Source: Cristatella mucedo (Eukaryota; Bryozoa; Phylactolaemata; Cristatellidae). Taken from it: a stretch of 64,000 bases of DNA. Shown piece after piece: positions 34,117 to 45,229 of this stretch. Position 1 is the stretch's first letter. The number at the start of each line of letters is the position of its first letter. The DNA lies in the NCBI GenBank assembly GCA_009760855.2, contig WPIO01000057.1:982501-1046500 (forward strand), written 5' to 3'. The notes under the pieces were generated by a model. The model saw only the letters and a list, made by a program, of their open reading frames with translations. It searched no databases and was not told where the DNA came from. The position numbers were made by a program, and so were the translations under genes.

Positions 34117-35950
34117 TCACATCAATGACTCGATATTCCTCCTCGTCCTCCTCAGTCGTTTCCCTTCGACTTCATCATCTTCTTCCGTTTCATTGTCATT
34201 CACGACTACAGCTACCAGCGCCAAATTCCACGGATCTAAATTTCGCTCGGGGAAACCCAAAGCTTCTAGCGTACGCATTTGCAGACTTCGACGTTTCTGA
34301 GAAAATTTCGACTTGCTCAGGGAGAACAACGGTTCAGCAAAATTCGACGTCGGGATCAGGCAACTGGTATCAATGTAAGTCGACGGGGGTTCCTGCTAAA
34401 TACGCTCTCACTTTAATGTACACTCGGCAAAGGAAAGGCTGAGTTCGCCCATTTCGTCAGAATTATCACTCTTGGATAGCGATTTAAACAGGGAGTGAAC
34501 AGAGGCAGTTTCATATGAATCCAATTGACCTACGCTCCCATTCCGTATCTTGATGATGGCTCTCACCAATGCAGGACAGTGAACAATACCTACATCAGTT
34601 CTATGGTACTTCTCGATGTGGAATGATGGAAACGATTCAATCAATGACTGGAACAGGACATGTGATTCGGCGATCGTGCCATCATGAGCAACAAGCGCGA
34701 GAGTAACAGATTTAAAATCAGCAAAGGCCACCTTATGCCGACGAATGACATTTCTGTGTGCTGCTAGTAGGGATCAATTCGGCAACCTCGGGGCTCGAAT
34801 CATTAATATAAGACAGCAATCACTCAAACCGCTAAAGCATTTTGATAACTCCACGCCGAGTCACATTTTGTTTGACAGGGCGCAATGATGTTGACAAACG
34901 CAGTCTATCGGACTCTTCGGGTGCGGAAACCTTCGATATTAATTTCCTAACCAGTTCAGACGCCGATGAGAGATGTTATGCAATGTAGGCTCCGGCAGTC
35001 AAACTGGGACGATGACTGAGGCAACCCAACAATTGCCGATAAACAATTTAGTTGTTGCCGTGTTTTTTGAGAAATTTTCAAAAATCAGGCAGACTATTCA
35101 TTCTTCTGGTAGGTTGTACCACCATAGTCTTGCACGGATGAACTCCACATGGTTTGCCTCATCAAGCAATGAGGCAAAATTCCAGCAAGAATATCTGGGG
35201 GTCACTGTCGAACTCTTTTCCAGACCATGTAAGGAAGAGACCTATTTATGTACCAAGCACAAGTTACACAAACGACTACTAAAGATACGCATCAAAATTT
35301 CATGAAGGCAAGGAACTTACCAATAAAATGGGTTGACTCTTCTGAAAAGCCAACGAACAAGTGAGCATATTGCGACGGCGAGTTTGCAAAAATACATGTT
35401 GTCTTTTCAACCGCCGTGACCAATCGGAGCATGTACTCCTTCAATGCCCTTGTGGAAATACTTTGGATAGGCTGGTACTCGCACCACTTGTGCGCTGTCT
35501 TTCGCAAAACATCAGTTCGTGCTCATCCATACAGATTCAATCGAGCCGTTCGTAGATTTTGAGTCGATCATGTGATCATCCAGAGGCGATTTACCGGTCG
35601 CCGACTTTATTCCAGCGCTGCCCGTAGATTAAATGCTGTCAGCAGCGTGCGAGTTGAAAACTTGCAAATAGTTTGGATGTTAGGTTTTGATGTGAGTCGT
35701 CAAGTTGTTATTGCAATCGGTAGGCGACGTCTCACTTTCGCTCCAAACCACAGCGGCATTTCCAGAGTCTAGACACTGGATCGTTTGGAGCACTGCCAAA
35801 AAAAAGCTGGCAGGTGGCTTTGTTGGACGTTGGAACTTTGAGATGGCCCTGCGAACTAAGAGAAGTCATCGGAATTTGGATTCGAGAAGAAGAACGAAAA
35901 TAATCGTTTTCCACTAAGCACGCTGCACGCAGACCGCGATCCATTAAACT
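34117..35950 (-). pseudogene. Relic of a hAT-like DNA transposase
   Basis: Read on the minus strand. A BED-finger-like N-terminus: SRLWKCRCGLERK near 35760, then in a shifted frame NNLTTHIKT and HPNYLQVF. Next comes CIFANSPSQYAHLF and GFSEESTHFIGKFLAF (about 35420-35300), resembling the LVFDGWTEGSTHFVAIFASF block of hAT transposases. It ends with FSQKRRSLQMRTLEALGF and DPWNLALV near 34280-34210, resembling the C-terminal dimerisation segment. Stops and frameshifts separate the pieces. An ORF at 34731-34408 lies between them. Terminal inverted repeats were not found. Assignment rests on my memory of family motifs. Confidence 0.5.
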
Positions 35951-36204
35951 CGGCGAGACTAAAGACTCTGGAGGTGCTGCTAAAACTTAACGTCTAAAAA
36001 CTAAACTGCCTATAAGTATTGCCATAATATTGATATTGCTCATCTGGGTAGTAAAATATATGGATATTGTTAAGGCACCCAAACAATATGTTGCTAACAA
36101 CTCAATACAGCATATTGTCCCATAAGTTTACTTTAGTGGAGGCCTGGTAGTGACTAATGGTGACATCGCACCTTAAGCTAGGTAAGCAGGTCATGTTTTG
36201 AGTA

Positions 36205-36358
36205 GCATGCCGAACTGGTTTGGCACCAGTGATTAAGGCGCTCGCCTCGACCAAGGTCTGGCCGAGGTCGTGGGCTCGAGCCCCCTATCATATGCGAAAT
36301 GCCCGAATAGCGATTTAGTTCTCTTATGGTGCTATGAAAATAAATTATTATTATTATC
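36205..36358 (+). repeat. SINE-2 copy
   Basis: A-box region TGGCACCAGTGATTAAGGCG, GAGGTCGTGGGCTCGAGCCC, then the tail GATTTAGTTCTCTTATGGTG and an ATT run. Confidence 0.85.
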
Positions 36359-36489
36359 ACATTATATTCGAGGAAAGCTCATGCGGTGCAGTCACAGCGA
36401 AGATATCAGCGGAATACCCGAAGATATTACGAAGAAGTCAGGACAAGTTCAACACAGCCCTTGGAATTACCCGAGGCCGCTCTCTAGTG

Positions 36490-36655
36490 CGGGAGGAACG
36501 TGAGGCCATGGCGTGAGAACGCGCTAGCGGAATCGCACGATATCTGATTGGTAAACTTGGAACGCTGCTGTCTATAATTTGTAATCAAAACCGCAGTTTC
36601 GCGAAAACTTTTTGGGGAAATTGCAGCTGTATAGCCGTTCGAATGTGCAAAAACG
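36490..36655. repeat. Isolated copy of the 172-bp repeat
   Basis: Contains ATGGCGTGAGAACGCGC, GATTGGTAAACTTGGAACGC, TAATCAAAACCGCAGTTTCG and AATTGCAGCTGTATAGCCGT in the same order as the array at 32690-33625. It lies beyond the hAT relic. Confidence 0.75.
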
Positions 36656-37130
36656 TTTGCTGGTTTTCCGGCCTCTGTAATCAGGTGCATACAGTTGGTG
36701 CAAAACTTTGCAGCTAGGCTAGTATGTCGTGAGCGTCGCAGTTGCCACATCGTATCATTTTATCTGACTTTCACTGGCTGCAAGTCAAGCACCCATCTAA
36801 TTTAAGGTTCCAGCATTCACTTTTAGGTCCCTTCATTCTTGGCTCCAGCCTATTTATCAGATCTACTCCCCCACCAGGCTAAGCATCGTAGCATCCGCTT
36901 TTCGGAATCCAATCGGTAATTTATACCTCGTACCAACCTCAAATCCTACGAAGTCCGTGCCTTTAGTTCAAAGGCTATCAAAGCCCCGATCTTGCTTCCG
37001 ACTGTGGTCACGGCATTCTCTGACTTGACGTCATTTAAAAAGAAGCTAAAACGCATCTATTTATCACAGCATTTAGTGGGTCCATTGGATTTGTTCTTTG
37101 TGTGCTTATGAGTAATAGATCACGGAACTG
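36656..37130 (+). mobile_element. LINE-A 3' fragment
   Basis: Retains a QLVQNFAARLVCRERRSCHI-like segment, HxPSNLRFQHSLLGPFIL-like sequence and a 3' region ending GGACCCATTGGATTTGTTCT-like. Heavily mutated. Confidence 0.75.
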
Positions 37131-37267
37131 TTGGGGTACGTAATTGCCACATGTGAACGCCCTTTTAACCCTCCTATCTGTCAAATGGATGCCTGTATTA
37201 TGGGTATGGCCTTTTTATGCTAAGGTGTTCGCTCTCTTCATCGTCGGTGACGCGTTCCTGCCACTGC

Positions 37268-37445
37268 CAGAATATCTGCGTTTAAAGCGCCTGAATAGCG
37301 ATTAAGTTATCTTATGGCGCTATACAAATGAATTATATACATATATATATAATCATATATATATATAATTCATTTGTATAGCGCCATAAGAGAACTTAAT
37401 CGCTATTCAGGCGCTTCACATATGCCTCGGGGCTCGAGCCCGCGA
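37268..37445. repeat. Two SINE-2 tails in inverted, tail-to-tail arrangement
   Basis: Plus copy (37268-37340) reads GCGCCTGAATAGCGATTAAG, then TATACAAATGAATTATA. A TA-rich spacer follows, then the minus copy (37366-37445) ATTCATTTGTATAGCGCCAT through GGGGCTCGAGCCCGCGACCT. The arms are almost identical over about 65 bases, more alike than other copies in the window. Confidence 0.85.
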
Positions 37446-37449
37446 CCTT

Positions 37450-37955
37450 ATAAGTGAATAATAATAATGCACTTGATAAAGCGCCCTCAGATAACTCAAT
37501 GTCTTTCTAGGCGCTTTGCATTTGCTGCAAAGGGAAACGCGATTGAATGGTGAGTAGCATCATGCTTGATAAACAACATGAATAACATGGTTAGGGGTGA
37601 CATGCACAGGGTCAGCATGCAAGTGTGGTTAGTGGCAGAATGCACAGTGTCAGCACGCATAAGCACATGAAGGACGAATCACAGGGACTCACTAAATTCT
37701 GTCCTAAATAAATGTTCTCAAGTTCTTTTTAAATGCAGTAAAGTCAGGGGATGTTGTGACGCAAGTCGGGAGGGAGTTCCAGGCTTTGGGAGCATACGTG
37801 ACCATGTGGGTGTTATGCAGGAGAGTTTTGTATAGAGCACTGACAATCTAAGCGGCTTTCTCGGTGCGCATTCGGTCGCCGACAGACTTCATCTCGCGAA
37901 ACAAAGAGAACGTGGGAAGCCTAGCAAAGTCAGGAGAGCAGTTGAGGTAGTGAGT
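37450..37955 (-). mobile_element. LINE-A 3' end joined to a LINE-B 3' fragment
   Basis: 37450-37800: ATT-type tail, AAAGCGCCCTCAGATAACTC stem complement, 3' UTR and GGGAGTTCCAGGCTTTGGGA, all LINE-A minus. 37800-37955: GACCATGTGGGTGTTATGCA and GGAGAGCAGTTGAGGTAGTG, LINE-B minus. The junction near 37800 is abrupt. Confidence 0.8.
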
Positions 37956-38530
37956 TCTCTATTAAGCTCTTCTAGCTTTATCTCTCCGCCTCAATTCCGT
38001 TCAGCTGCCCATTGTCTACATTCGATGAGGCCACAAATGACCTCATTATGAAATTCTTCTCCCAGTCAGAGAAGACATCCAGTCGTCTAGACCCTATTCA
38101 CACTGTCTCACTTCTACGATTACCAATGCCTCGTACAAACCTCAAATCCTTTGGAGACTGTGCATTTAGTTCGTATGCTCCCAAAGCCTGGAACTCCCTC
38201 CCGACCTGCGTCAGAACATCCCCTGACTTGACCACATTTAAATAGAACTTGAAAACACACTTATTTAGGACAGCATTTAGTGGGTCCCTGTGATTCGTCC
38301 TTCATGTGCTTATGCGTGCTGACACCGTGCATGCTGCCACTAACGACATTTGCATGCTGACCCTATGCATGTCACCCCTAACCATGTTATTCGTATTGTT
38401 TATCAAAAATGATATTACTTACCATTCAATTGCGTTTCCCTTTGCAGCAAATGTAAAGCGCCTAGAAAGACATTGAGTTCTGTGAGGGCGCTTTATCAAG
38501 TGCATTATTATTTTCATTATTGTTACGATG
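37956..38530 (+). mobile_element. LINE-A with a large internal deletion
   Basis: Pre-RT sequence FDEATNDLIMKFFSQSEKTS is joined in frame at about 38125 to the C-terminal PRTNLKSFGDCAFSSYAPKA, so the entire RT catalytic region is missing. The 3' UTR, stem-loop and ATT-rich tail are intact. May be a template-switch or deletion derivative. Confidence 0.85.
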
Positions 38531-39545
38531 CATAAGTCCGGTGCTGCCAAGCACAGCAAACATAATAAAGGATTAGCCTTAGGTCATGGCCCCGCAACTT
38601 TCCAAAAGGCTGTACTTAGGTCACGAATTAACAAAGTAACAATAAATCAAGAAAACTAGAGCCGCCTTTCTCAGTCTCCCACCTGCCGTTTCTCTCAAAG
38701 ACTTTGGAACGAGTTTTGGCGGTCCATCTGCTCACTCTTGTATTTAAACATCAAACCCAGCAAGCCAGTTCTTGTCTGGCTGTAGAGCTAATCACTGCAC
38801 AGAGTCAGCGTTGCTTCGGGTGTATGATGACCTTATCAGGAATGCAAATTTGGATAAAGTATCTCTGCTTGTTCTGCTTAATCTTACGCGACATCTGATA
38901 CTATTGATCACCAAGTCCATCTTGAGCGCCTCTTATTTCCCCTGACAATCCCTGGCACATGACTACAGTGGCTAAGGTCCTATCTCCGAAGGAGATTCCA
39001 GAGCATTGTTGCGAACGGACAAAGGTCATCCGAGTAACCACTGAGTTAAGCTGTACCTACGGGCTTTGTGCTTAGGCCGCTTATTTTAGTAATTCATACT
39101 ACCACCCTTGCCTATGCGATCGCCAACTGCAAGCCTAGGTTTTAGCTTCTATTCAAAAGACCTTCACCTTGTTGCCTTTGCTTTGATTCTTCTTGACTCT
39201 GCAGCACGTTAAATTTTGTCAACTCAGTTGCTTCATGTATTGCTGGCATCCGCACTTGGATGGCAGCAAGATTTTTAAAATTTGTTGATGATCAAAAAAG
39301 CTTACTAGTTATGAGAAAACTAAGTGTGACTCGGATATTTGAAAACTTAATGCTCAAAATCGGCTCTGCCAGCATATTTCTTTTTGCATTTGCATGCAAT
39401 CTACGTGACCTTTTCCAAAACGTGCTTTTACGAGACGACCATATCAGCTGTACCGCCAGGTCTGCCTACTTTCAGCTGCATGACATTTCTAAAACTCGCG
39501 ATCGCTTAAACAGGACTACTACATTGAAACTGGTCCATGCAATGC
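38531..39545 (+). mobile_element. LINE-A RT fragment
   Basis: Remnants of KAVLRSRI, RT fingers (FRANHCTESALLRVYDDLI-like, frameshifted), a DTIDHQVHLERL-like stretch, NFVNSVASCIAGI-like and SAYFQLHDISKTRDRLNRTT. Many frameshifts. Confidence 0.75.
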
Positions 39546-39895
39546 AATGAAATGTATCTCCGTCTGTAACTCCACAAAGCCATAAAGACCATGTGGGTGT
39601 TACGCAGGAGAGTTTTGTATAGCCAACTCACAGCCTAAGCTTTCGGTACGCATTCTGTAGCCAACAGACTTCGTCTCACGCAACAAAGAGAAAGTGGGAA
39701 GCGTAGCAGAGTCAGGAGAGCAGTTGAGGTAGTGAGTAGCATAGAAGTAGCAGCTTAGGACCGCTGAAAAGGATGAGCTGTAGTTGGCAGCAGGACAGTA
39801 GTTGTCGTTGCGTAAGAGTTGTTGAAGCGAGTTCCACAGTCTAAGACCTGCAGAGCTAAAGCTTCTGTCGCCAACGGTCTTTAAGCGGAAGAATG
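39546..39895 (-). mobile_element. LINE-B 3' fragment
   Basis: Plus strand: TGTATCTCCGTCTGTAACTC, GTGAGTAGCATAGAAGTAGC and CAGAGCTAAAGCTTCTGTCG, the reverse complement of the [18 protein letters not shown] region and 3' UTR. Confidence 0.85.
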
Positions 39896-40190
39896 AATTG
39901 GTGACAACCTGTCTCTTGTCGCTTCTCTAGCTTACTGCTTGATGGTCTACTGGCGCGTTAAATCAGGCATTTATAGTTCGTGTCAAACTTCGCAGCTTGG
40001 CTCGTCTGTGGTGGGCATCGCAGTTGCCTTATCTCACCAGTTCTCGCTGACCTGCACGGACTCCTAATCAAGCACTGTATAGACTTTAAGGTTCTGTCAC
40101 TCACTTTTAGGTCCCTTCATTCTTTGGCTTAAGCCTACCAATCAGAACTACTTCCAAATCTTGCCAAGAATCGTACAGCCCGCTGCTCTG
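39896..40190 (+). mobile_element. LINE-A 3' fragment, diverged
   Basis: CTTGGCTCGTCTGTGGTGGG, CACCAGTTCTCGCTGACCTG and CTTTTAGGTCCCTTCATTCT follow the order of the HITPLLADLHWLP coding block. Confidence 0.7.
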
Positions 40191-40715
40191 ACGGAGGGAT
40201 TTCGCGATTGCACGGAACGACCGTGGCGTCCTTATCCAAGTAAGCAAGTCTGAACTTGAACAATATTGCGTAGGCGAGCGTGCATAGAATTTACCGTGGT
40301 GCTGATTTGCCCAGCTCGTGAAAAGTCATTTTGGCAGAGGAACCATTAATGCCACGCAGAGGTTACTGGGGAAATGGTCGTCGATGAGATCAGAACAGAC
40401 GAGCATTAGAGGAAAATATGCATTTAGCTACTGTTAATTTAGAAATCAGACCAGCTGCTTGCATGACTTCCGATAAATTTAACCGCCCATCAGATTTTTC
40501 TAATTAAAAGACCCGTATGACAGAGCTATGTAAAGACCTAGTAATAGTAGTAACTAAATAATGTTGGTCACTCACTCTAACGGCTTTTAGTTTCTGGAGG
40601 CATTAAGTAAAAAACCACACCTTCTCGCTAAATTTTGGCTTTTTAGTACGTTTACATTGAGCATTTTTTTACAATTTGTTTGCTATATGAAGGTCATCTG
40701 GTCATAGAGCCTCAT
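40191..40715. other. Unassigned sequence
   Basis: No ORF of note, RNA gene or known repeat was recognised. Confidence 0.45.
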
Positions 40716-40719
40716 TTAT

Positions 40720-40850
40720 ACGGTGGCAGAAGAGCCTTGGCGGCTATCAACCAGTTTACAGCAGGCAATAAAGAATTTTGTGCTGAAGGACTCGAACCCA
40801 CGACATGGTTCGTGAAGAGCGAGGACCTTACCCCGGTGCTGTGAGATTCA
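40720..40850 (-). repeat. SINE-1 copy, diverged
   Basis: Plus strand: GCAGAAGAGCCTTGGCGGCT, GGACTCGAACCCACGACATG (B box complement) and GACCTTACCCCGGTGC. Confidence 0.65.
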
Positions 40851-40957
40851 AGGGCTGTGAGTTCAGATGGCACCCAGTGAAACTATTCAATTAAGCGATA
40901 TATGGATCAGGCTTAATGCTGCGTATTCCGAATGCCAGTGCTGCCTTTTAGTCTATT

Positions 40958-42092
40958 ATGACTAGAATGAGATTGGACTACAGCCTTGCCCAGTTGACGT
41001 GTCTTTGGCAGGGGGGGGGGCGAAGTCGTCTACCTTGCGGCGGGAAAATCTTGCGAATTAGGTGCGCACGAAAAAGCGATAGCCACCCTTTGCACTACGC
41101 GGTGCATTACCTAATGCTTAGACACACGGCGTCGTACAAAGAGCGACGGTCGGGCAATCGGAAGAAAATCTGGAATCTCGACGAAATGGATTCGGAAAGT
41201 GAGAGCAGGAATCTGGCGACACATTGGCTTCTTACCTCGCTCGCCTCGGTCGCAGTGGCCACGTCAAAGCGAGCTACAAAGCAGAGCGACAGTCTCGACT
41301 AGCGCAGCGGCGCACAATTCGCTGTTGCGCTCTTCGCAGCCGACGCAGGGTAGACATAAAATATAGCACCCGGAGATCGTGTGTCGGAAGCCCGCGAGCT
41401 GCCCTGTGTGGAAGGGGGCTCGAGCGCTGCCCTTGGGGGCGAGATGCAGCTCCCTTTGCGAAAGGAGGCGTGAAGTCAGTCACACGACGCTTTGAGTTGG
41501 GCTTCCTCACCTGCTATTCTCGCAACTTTAGATGATAACGAAGGAAAAGGTGACAGTGTGAAATGGCTTGGAAGATCGTCGGAATAAGCATTGCCAGCAT
41601 GCATTTTTCGCGTTATAGTGAAACCGTTTTGCGAAGTAATTGAGAAATACGCGCAAACTACATGTTATACTAAGTCAAAAGAGTTAGGCTTACGCGTGTC
41701 AGAAAAAAAGGGTAATGAATTAAGCTACAGTGGCAGCGAGCCTAAGTGCTGCAGTGCAGAGCGAGAGGACAGCCTATGGGCTAGGGAGATATGGGATACA
41801 TATCCCAAATCTCGGCTCACGCCGATGGGACGACGGGAACAAGCGAACAGCTTTTGTATATGTCCACAAGAACGTACTCTCCTACGCAATATGATAAAAG
41901 CAATCAGATGTTCGTTCAACAGGTCTGAAGTGTACAGATACCGCAATTGACTTTCGCCAGAGTATCCATTTTGATAAAGGTCTGCAATCGTTAGAAAAAG
42001 CTGTCAGTGCTTGGTCAACTGGAAGTGAAATGGAAAGAGACGTTCTACGTGGCAACGACGACGGGAATGTCACTGCCTTAGCTCTACTACCG
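40958..42092. other. Unassigned sequence
   Basis: ORFs of 103-119 codons on the plus strand (40958-41302, 41224-41535, 41591-41950) carry no motif I recognise and no convincing splice context. Composition is mixed, GC-rich near 41300-41500. Confidence 0.4.
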
Positions 42093-42945
42093 AAATCTAG
42101 GTGTCATATTCCAAAGCGACCTCTCGTTAGACGACTATATCAGCTCCACAGTCAAATCCGCCTATTTTCAGCTTCATAACATTGCTAAAATTCGGGCTTG
42201 TTTAGATAAAGATACCACGTCCAAGTTGGTCCATGCATTCGTGACATCTCGTCTCAACTTCTGCAACTCACTGCTCACTGGCCTACCAGCATGTGCAATC
42301 AGGCGATTGCAGCTTGTGCAAAACTCTGCAGCTAGGCTTGTCTGTCGTGAGCGTCGCAGTTGCCACATTACTCCACTTCTCGCCGACCTGCATTGGCTAC
42401 CAGTCAAGCAACGGATTGACTTCAAGGTTTTGTCGCTCACTTTTAGGTCTCTTCATTCTATGGCTCCAGCCTATCTTTCAGATATACTACCCCATCAGGC
42501 CAAGCATCGTACCACTCGCTTTTCGGAATCCAACAGTCTGCAAATACCTCGTACAAACCTTAAATCCTTTGGAGACCGTGCATTTAGCTCGTATGCTCCC
42601 AAAGCCTGGAACTCCCTCCCGACCTGCGTCAGAACATCCCCTGACCTGACCACATTTAAACGGAACTTAAAAACACACCTATTTAGGACAGCATTTAGTG
42701 GGTCCATGTGATTCGTCATTGATGTGCTTATGCGTGCTGACACTGTGCATGCTGCCACTAACCACATTTGCATGCTGACCTTGTGCATGTAACCCCTAAC
42801 CATATTTTTTATTTTGTTTGTTTTTCAAGCATGATTTTACTTACTATTCTATTGCATATCACTTTGCAGCAAATGTAAAGCGCCTAGAAAGAGATTAAGT
42901 TCTCTGAGGGCGCTTTATCAAGTGCAATATTATTATTATTATTAT
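42093..42945 (+). mobile_element. LINE-A 3' portion, best-preserved copy
   Basis: Open for 161 codons (42226-42711): LVHAFVTSRLNFCNSLLTGL, QNSAARLVCRERRSCHITPL, LADLHWLPVKQRIDFKVLSL, SYAPKAWNSLPTCVRTSPDL, ending FRTAFSGSM. Then the 3' UTR, stem-loop GCGCCTAGAAAGAGATTAAG/TTCTCTGAGGGCGC and an (ATT)n tail. No RNase H domain was seen. The block order suits the CR1/L2 group of the Jockey superfamily. Confidence 0.9.
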
Positions 42946-44275
42946 TACTAGATCTGTCTGCTGCCTTCGACACCATTGATCACGAAATTCTGCTTGAACG
43001 ATTGAGAACAACGATCGGTCTGGCAAACGAAGCACTGGCGTGGCTTAAATCATACTTGTCTGATCGTGTTCAATCCGTGTCGTGTGGGGGTCAGGTCTCA
43101 GACATGAGAAGGGTCACCTGTGGAGTCCCTCAAGGGTCTGTGCTTGGTCCCTTGCTGTTCTCCATTTATACGCAACCTCTGGGAAAAGTGATTAAGGCCC
43201 ATGGGATAGTATATCACTTCTATGCTGACGATACTCAGTTGTATTTGTCATTTAAACCGTCGGAATCTGCCGCAGCAACTGAGAAACTGAATGCTTGCCT
43301 TGCCGATATTCGATCCTGGATATCGGAAAACTTCCTGAAATTAAATGACGATAAAACCGAACTGCTTCTCATAGGGCACCCTAAGCGCGTAGCTGGATTA
43401 AAAGGCTTTGCTGTTCTTATTGGTGATGCTATTGTGCGACCTTCACCACGTGCTAGTAATCTAGGTGTCGTGTTCGACAGCTGCCTCGATTTCAAAAGCT
43501 TCATTCAGAAGACTGCCTCTACAGCTAGCCATCACATCCGATCCCTATCCAAGATTAGAAGCTGTCTCCCACAGTGGCTTGTAAAAAATTTAACTAGCTC
43601 TTTAGTTCTGTCTCGGCTTGATTATTGTAATTCCCTTTTGGCTGGGCTACCAAAGAAAGCTATTATGCCACTACAGCGGACTATAAATATGGCTGCAAGG
43701 CTGGTCTTCAAGTCCCAGCGGTTTGAGCACGTGTCACCTTTGCTGGAAGAGCTAGGATGGTTGCCGGTTGAGCAAAGGATACAGAGCAAAGTTCTTATGC
43801 TGACCCACAAGGCCCGCCACGGCTTGGCTCCTTCATACCTAGCTGAACTGCTGCATCAGTTTCAGCCTGTTCGCGCCCTCAGGTCCTGTGTGGACAATAA
43901 ATTAGCTGTCCCATTCCTCAGCTTAAAGACAGTTGGCGACAGAAGCTTTAGCTCTGCAGGTCCTAGACTGTGGAACTCGCTTCCACAATTCTTGCGCAAC
44001 GACATCTACTCTCCAACTGCCGACTATGGCACATCTTTTTCAGCGGTCCTGAACTGCTACTTCTATGCTACTCACTACCTCAACTGCTCTCCTAACTCTG
44101 CTATGCTTCCCACTTTCTCTTTGGTGCGTGAGATGAAGTCTGTTGGCTACCGAATGCGTACCGAAAGCCGCTTAGGCTGTGAGTGCGCTATACAAAACTC
44201 TCCTGCGTAACACCCACATGGTCTTTATGACTTTGTGGAGTTACTGACGGAGATACATTACATTACATTACATTA
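42946..44275 (+). mobile_element. LINE-B, longest copy, open RT frame
   Basis: Starts abruptly in the (ATT)n tail of LINE-A with [18 protein letters not shown]. It stays open past 402 codons to 44210: [20 protein letters not shown] (about 43120-43170), [14 protein letters not shown] (catalytic YADD at 43221), [48 protein letters not shown] and [14 protein letters not shown]. The endonuclease and the RT N-terminus are missing. Ends with a 3' UTR and TACAT repeats at 44255-44274. The intact frame suggests fairly recent insertion. Confidence 0.92.
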
Positions 44276-45080
44276 CAAAGAGATTTGGTTCTCTTAGGGC
44301 GCCGTACTAAAGAATTATTATCACCGAAGTGCATGTTTGCGTCTTTAAAAAAAATTTCAGTTAATTTATGGTACCACTACTACACCTACGCTTGGCACGG
44401 TGGTTTGCAAAGGATGCAATAAAACAGAAAACGTATCGTAAAGACTATCTGGTAATCATCACACTGACAGACTTTAAGCTCCAGAAGACGAAATTCAAGC
44501 CACAAATCTGTAATGAATTTACTTGTGTAATTCGTCTCCATTATCGATAAATAATTTTAAATTATCAGAGCTATACTTCTGATAAACTGCGCAAATGCAT
44601 GCTGTGAGTAGCTGCATTACAATTGAAGCGGACCGGGTCGCGATATCATTTTGTGTCGCTTAATACTCGGCTTGTCGAATTCAGAAAATATATTAGGCCA
44701 TTACAGAAACTCACACCAGCCAGGTAAAACTCTTTTAGACGGAGCGTTTAATAATGGTTGATAGCGCTCGCTAACAACCACTGTAAAGCGGTTTGTTGCC
44801 ATTAATTCCTTATGTCTATGGATTCAGCGTAAACAATTTACGATACAGTAGCACCGGCTTTACCGACTCTGCCTCATCCTCCTCGCAGAGCACGGCTTTT
44901 ACACTCCCGGAAAAATACCAAACTGCGTGCCTGTTGCAGGAGAACCTCTCTGTAAGAGTCATCTATGTTTGCAAAGTCTGTCAATGCGGGTTGAAATTTT
45001 CAAAACGGTCTTCCGCCAGTTGCAACGCATAATTACCCGTCCCGCATGTAAGTATTGTTTTTCCTGTGAAGCAACCAGAG
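44276..45080. other. AT-rich sequence with a SINE-2/LINE-A tail scrap
   Basis: 44276-44325 reads AAAGAGATTTGGTTCTCTTA then an ATT run, the terminal stem of SINE-2/LINE-A. The rest shows nothing recognisable. Confidence 0.5.
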
Positions 45081-45083
45081 AGC

Positions 45084-45087
<4 letters not shown>

Positions 45088-45124
<37 letters not shown>
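45088..45124. repeat. (GA)n microsatellite
   Basis: Pure GA on the plus strand. Confidence 0.95.
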
Positions 45125-45127
<3 letters not shown>

Positions 45128-45229
45128 GAGACGTTGACAGTGGCGTAGACAGAGACAGAAATAGGATGGGCCTGATTAGTCAGCTTCAACATTTCCCGTC
45201 GTTCCACGATAAGCTCAAGCTATTTCTCC

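Noticed and set aside
43002-44210. 402-codon ORF as a host gene
   Set aside because: [12 protein letters not shown] and the multi-copy nature identify it as a LINE reverse transcriptase fragment.
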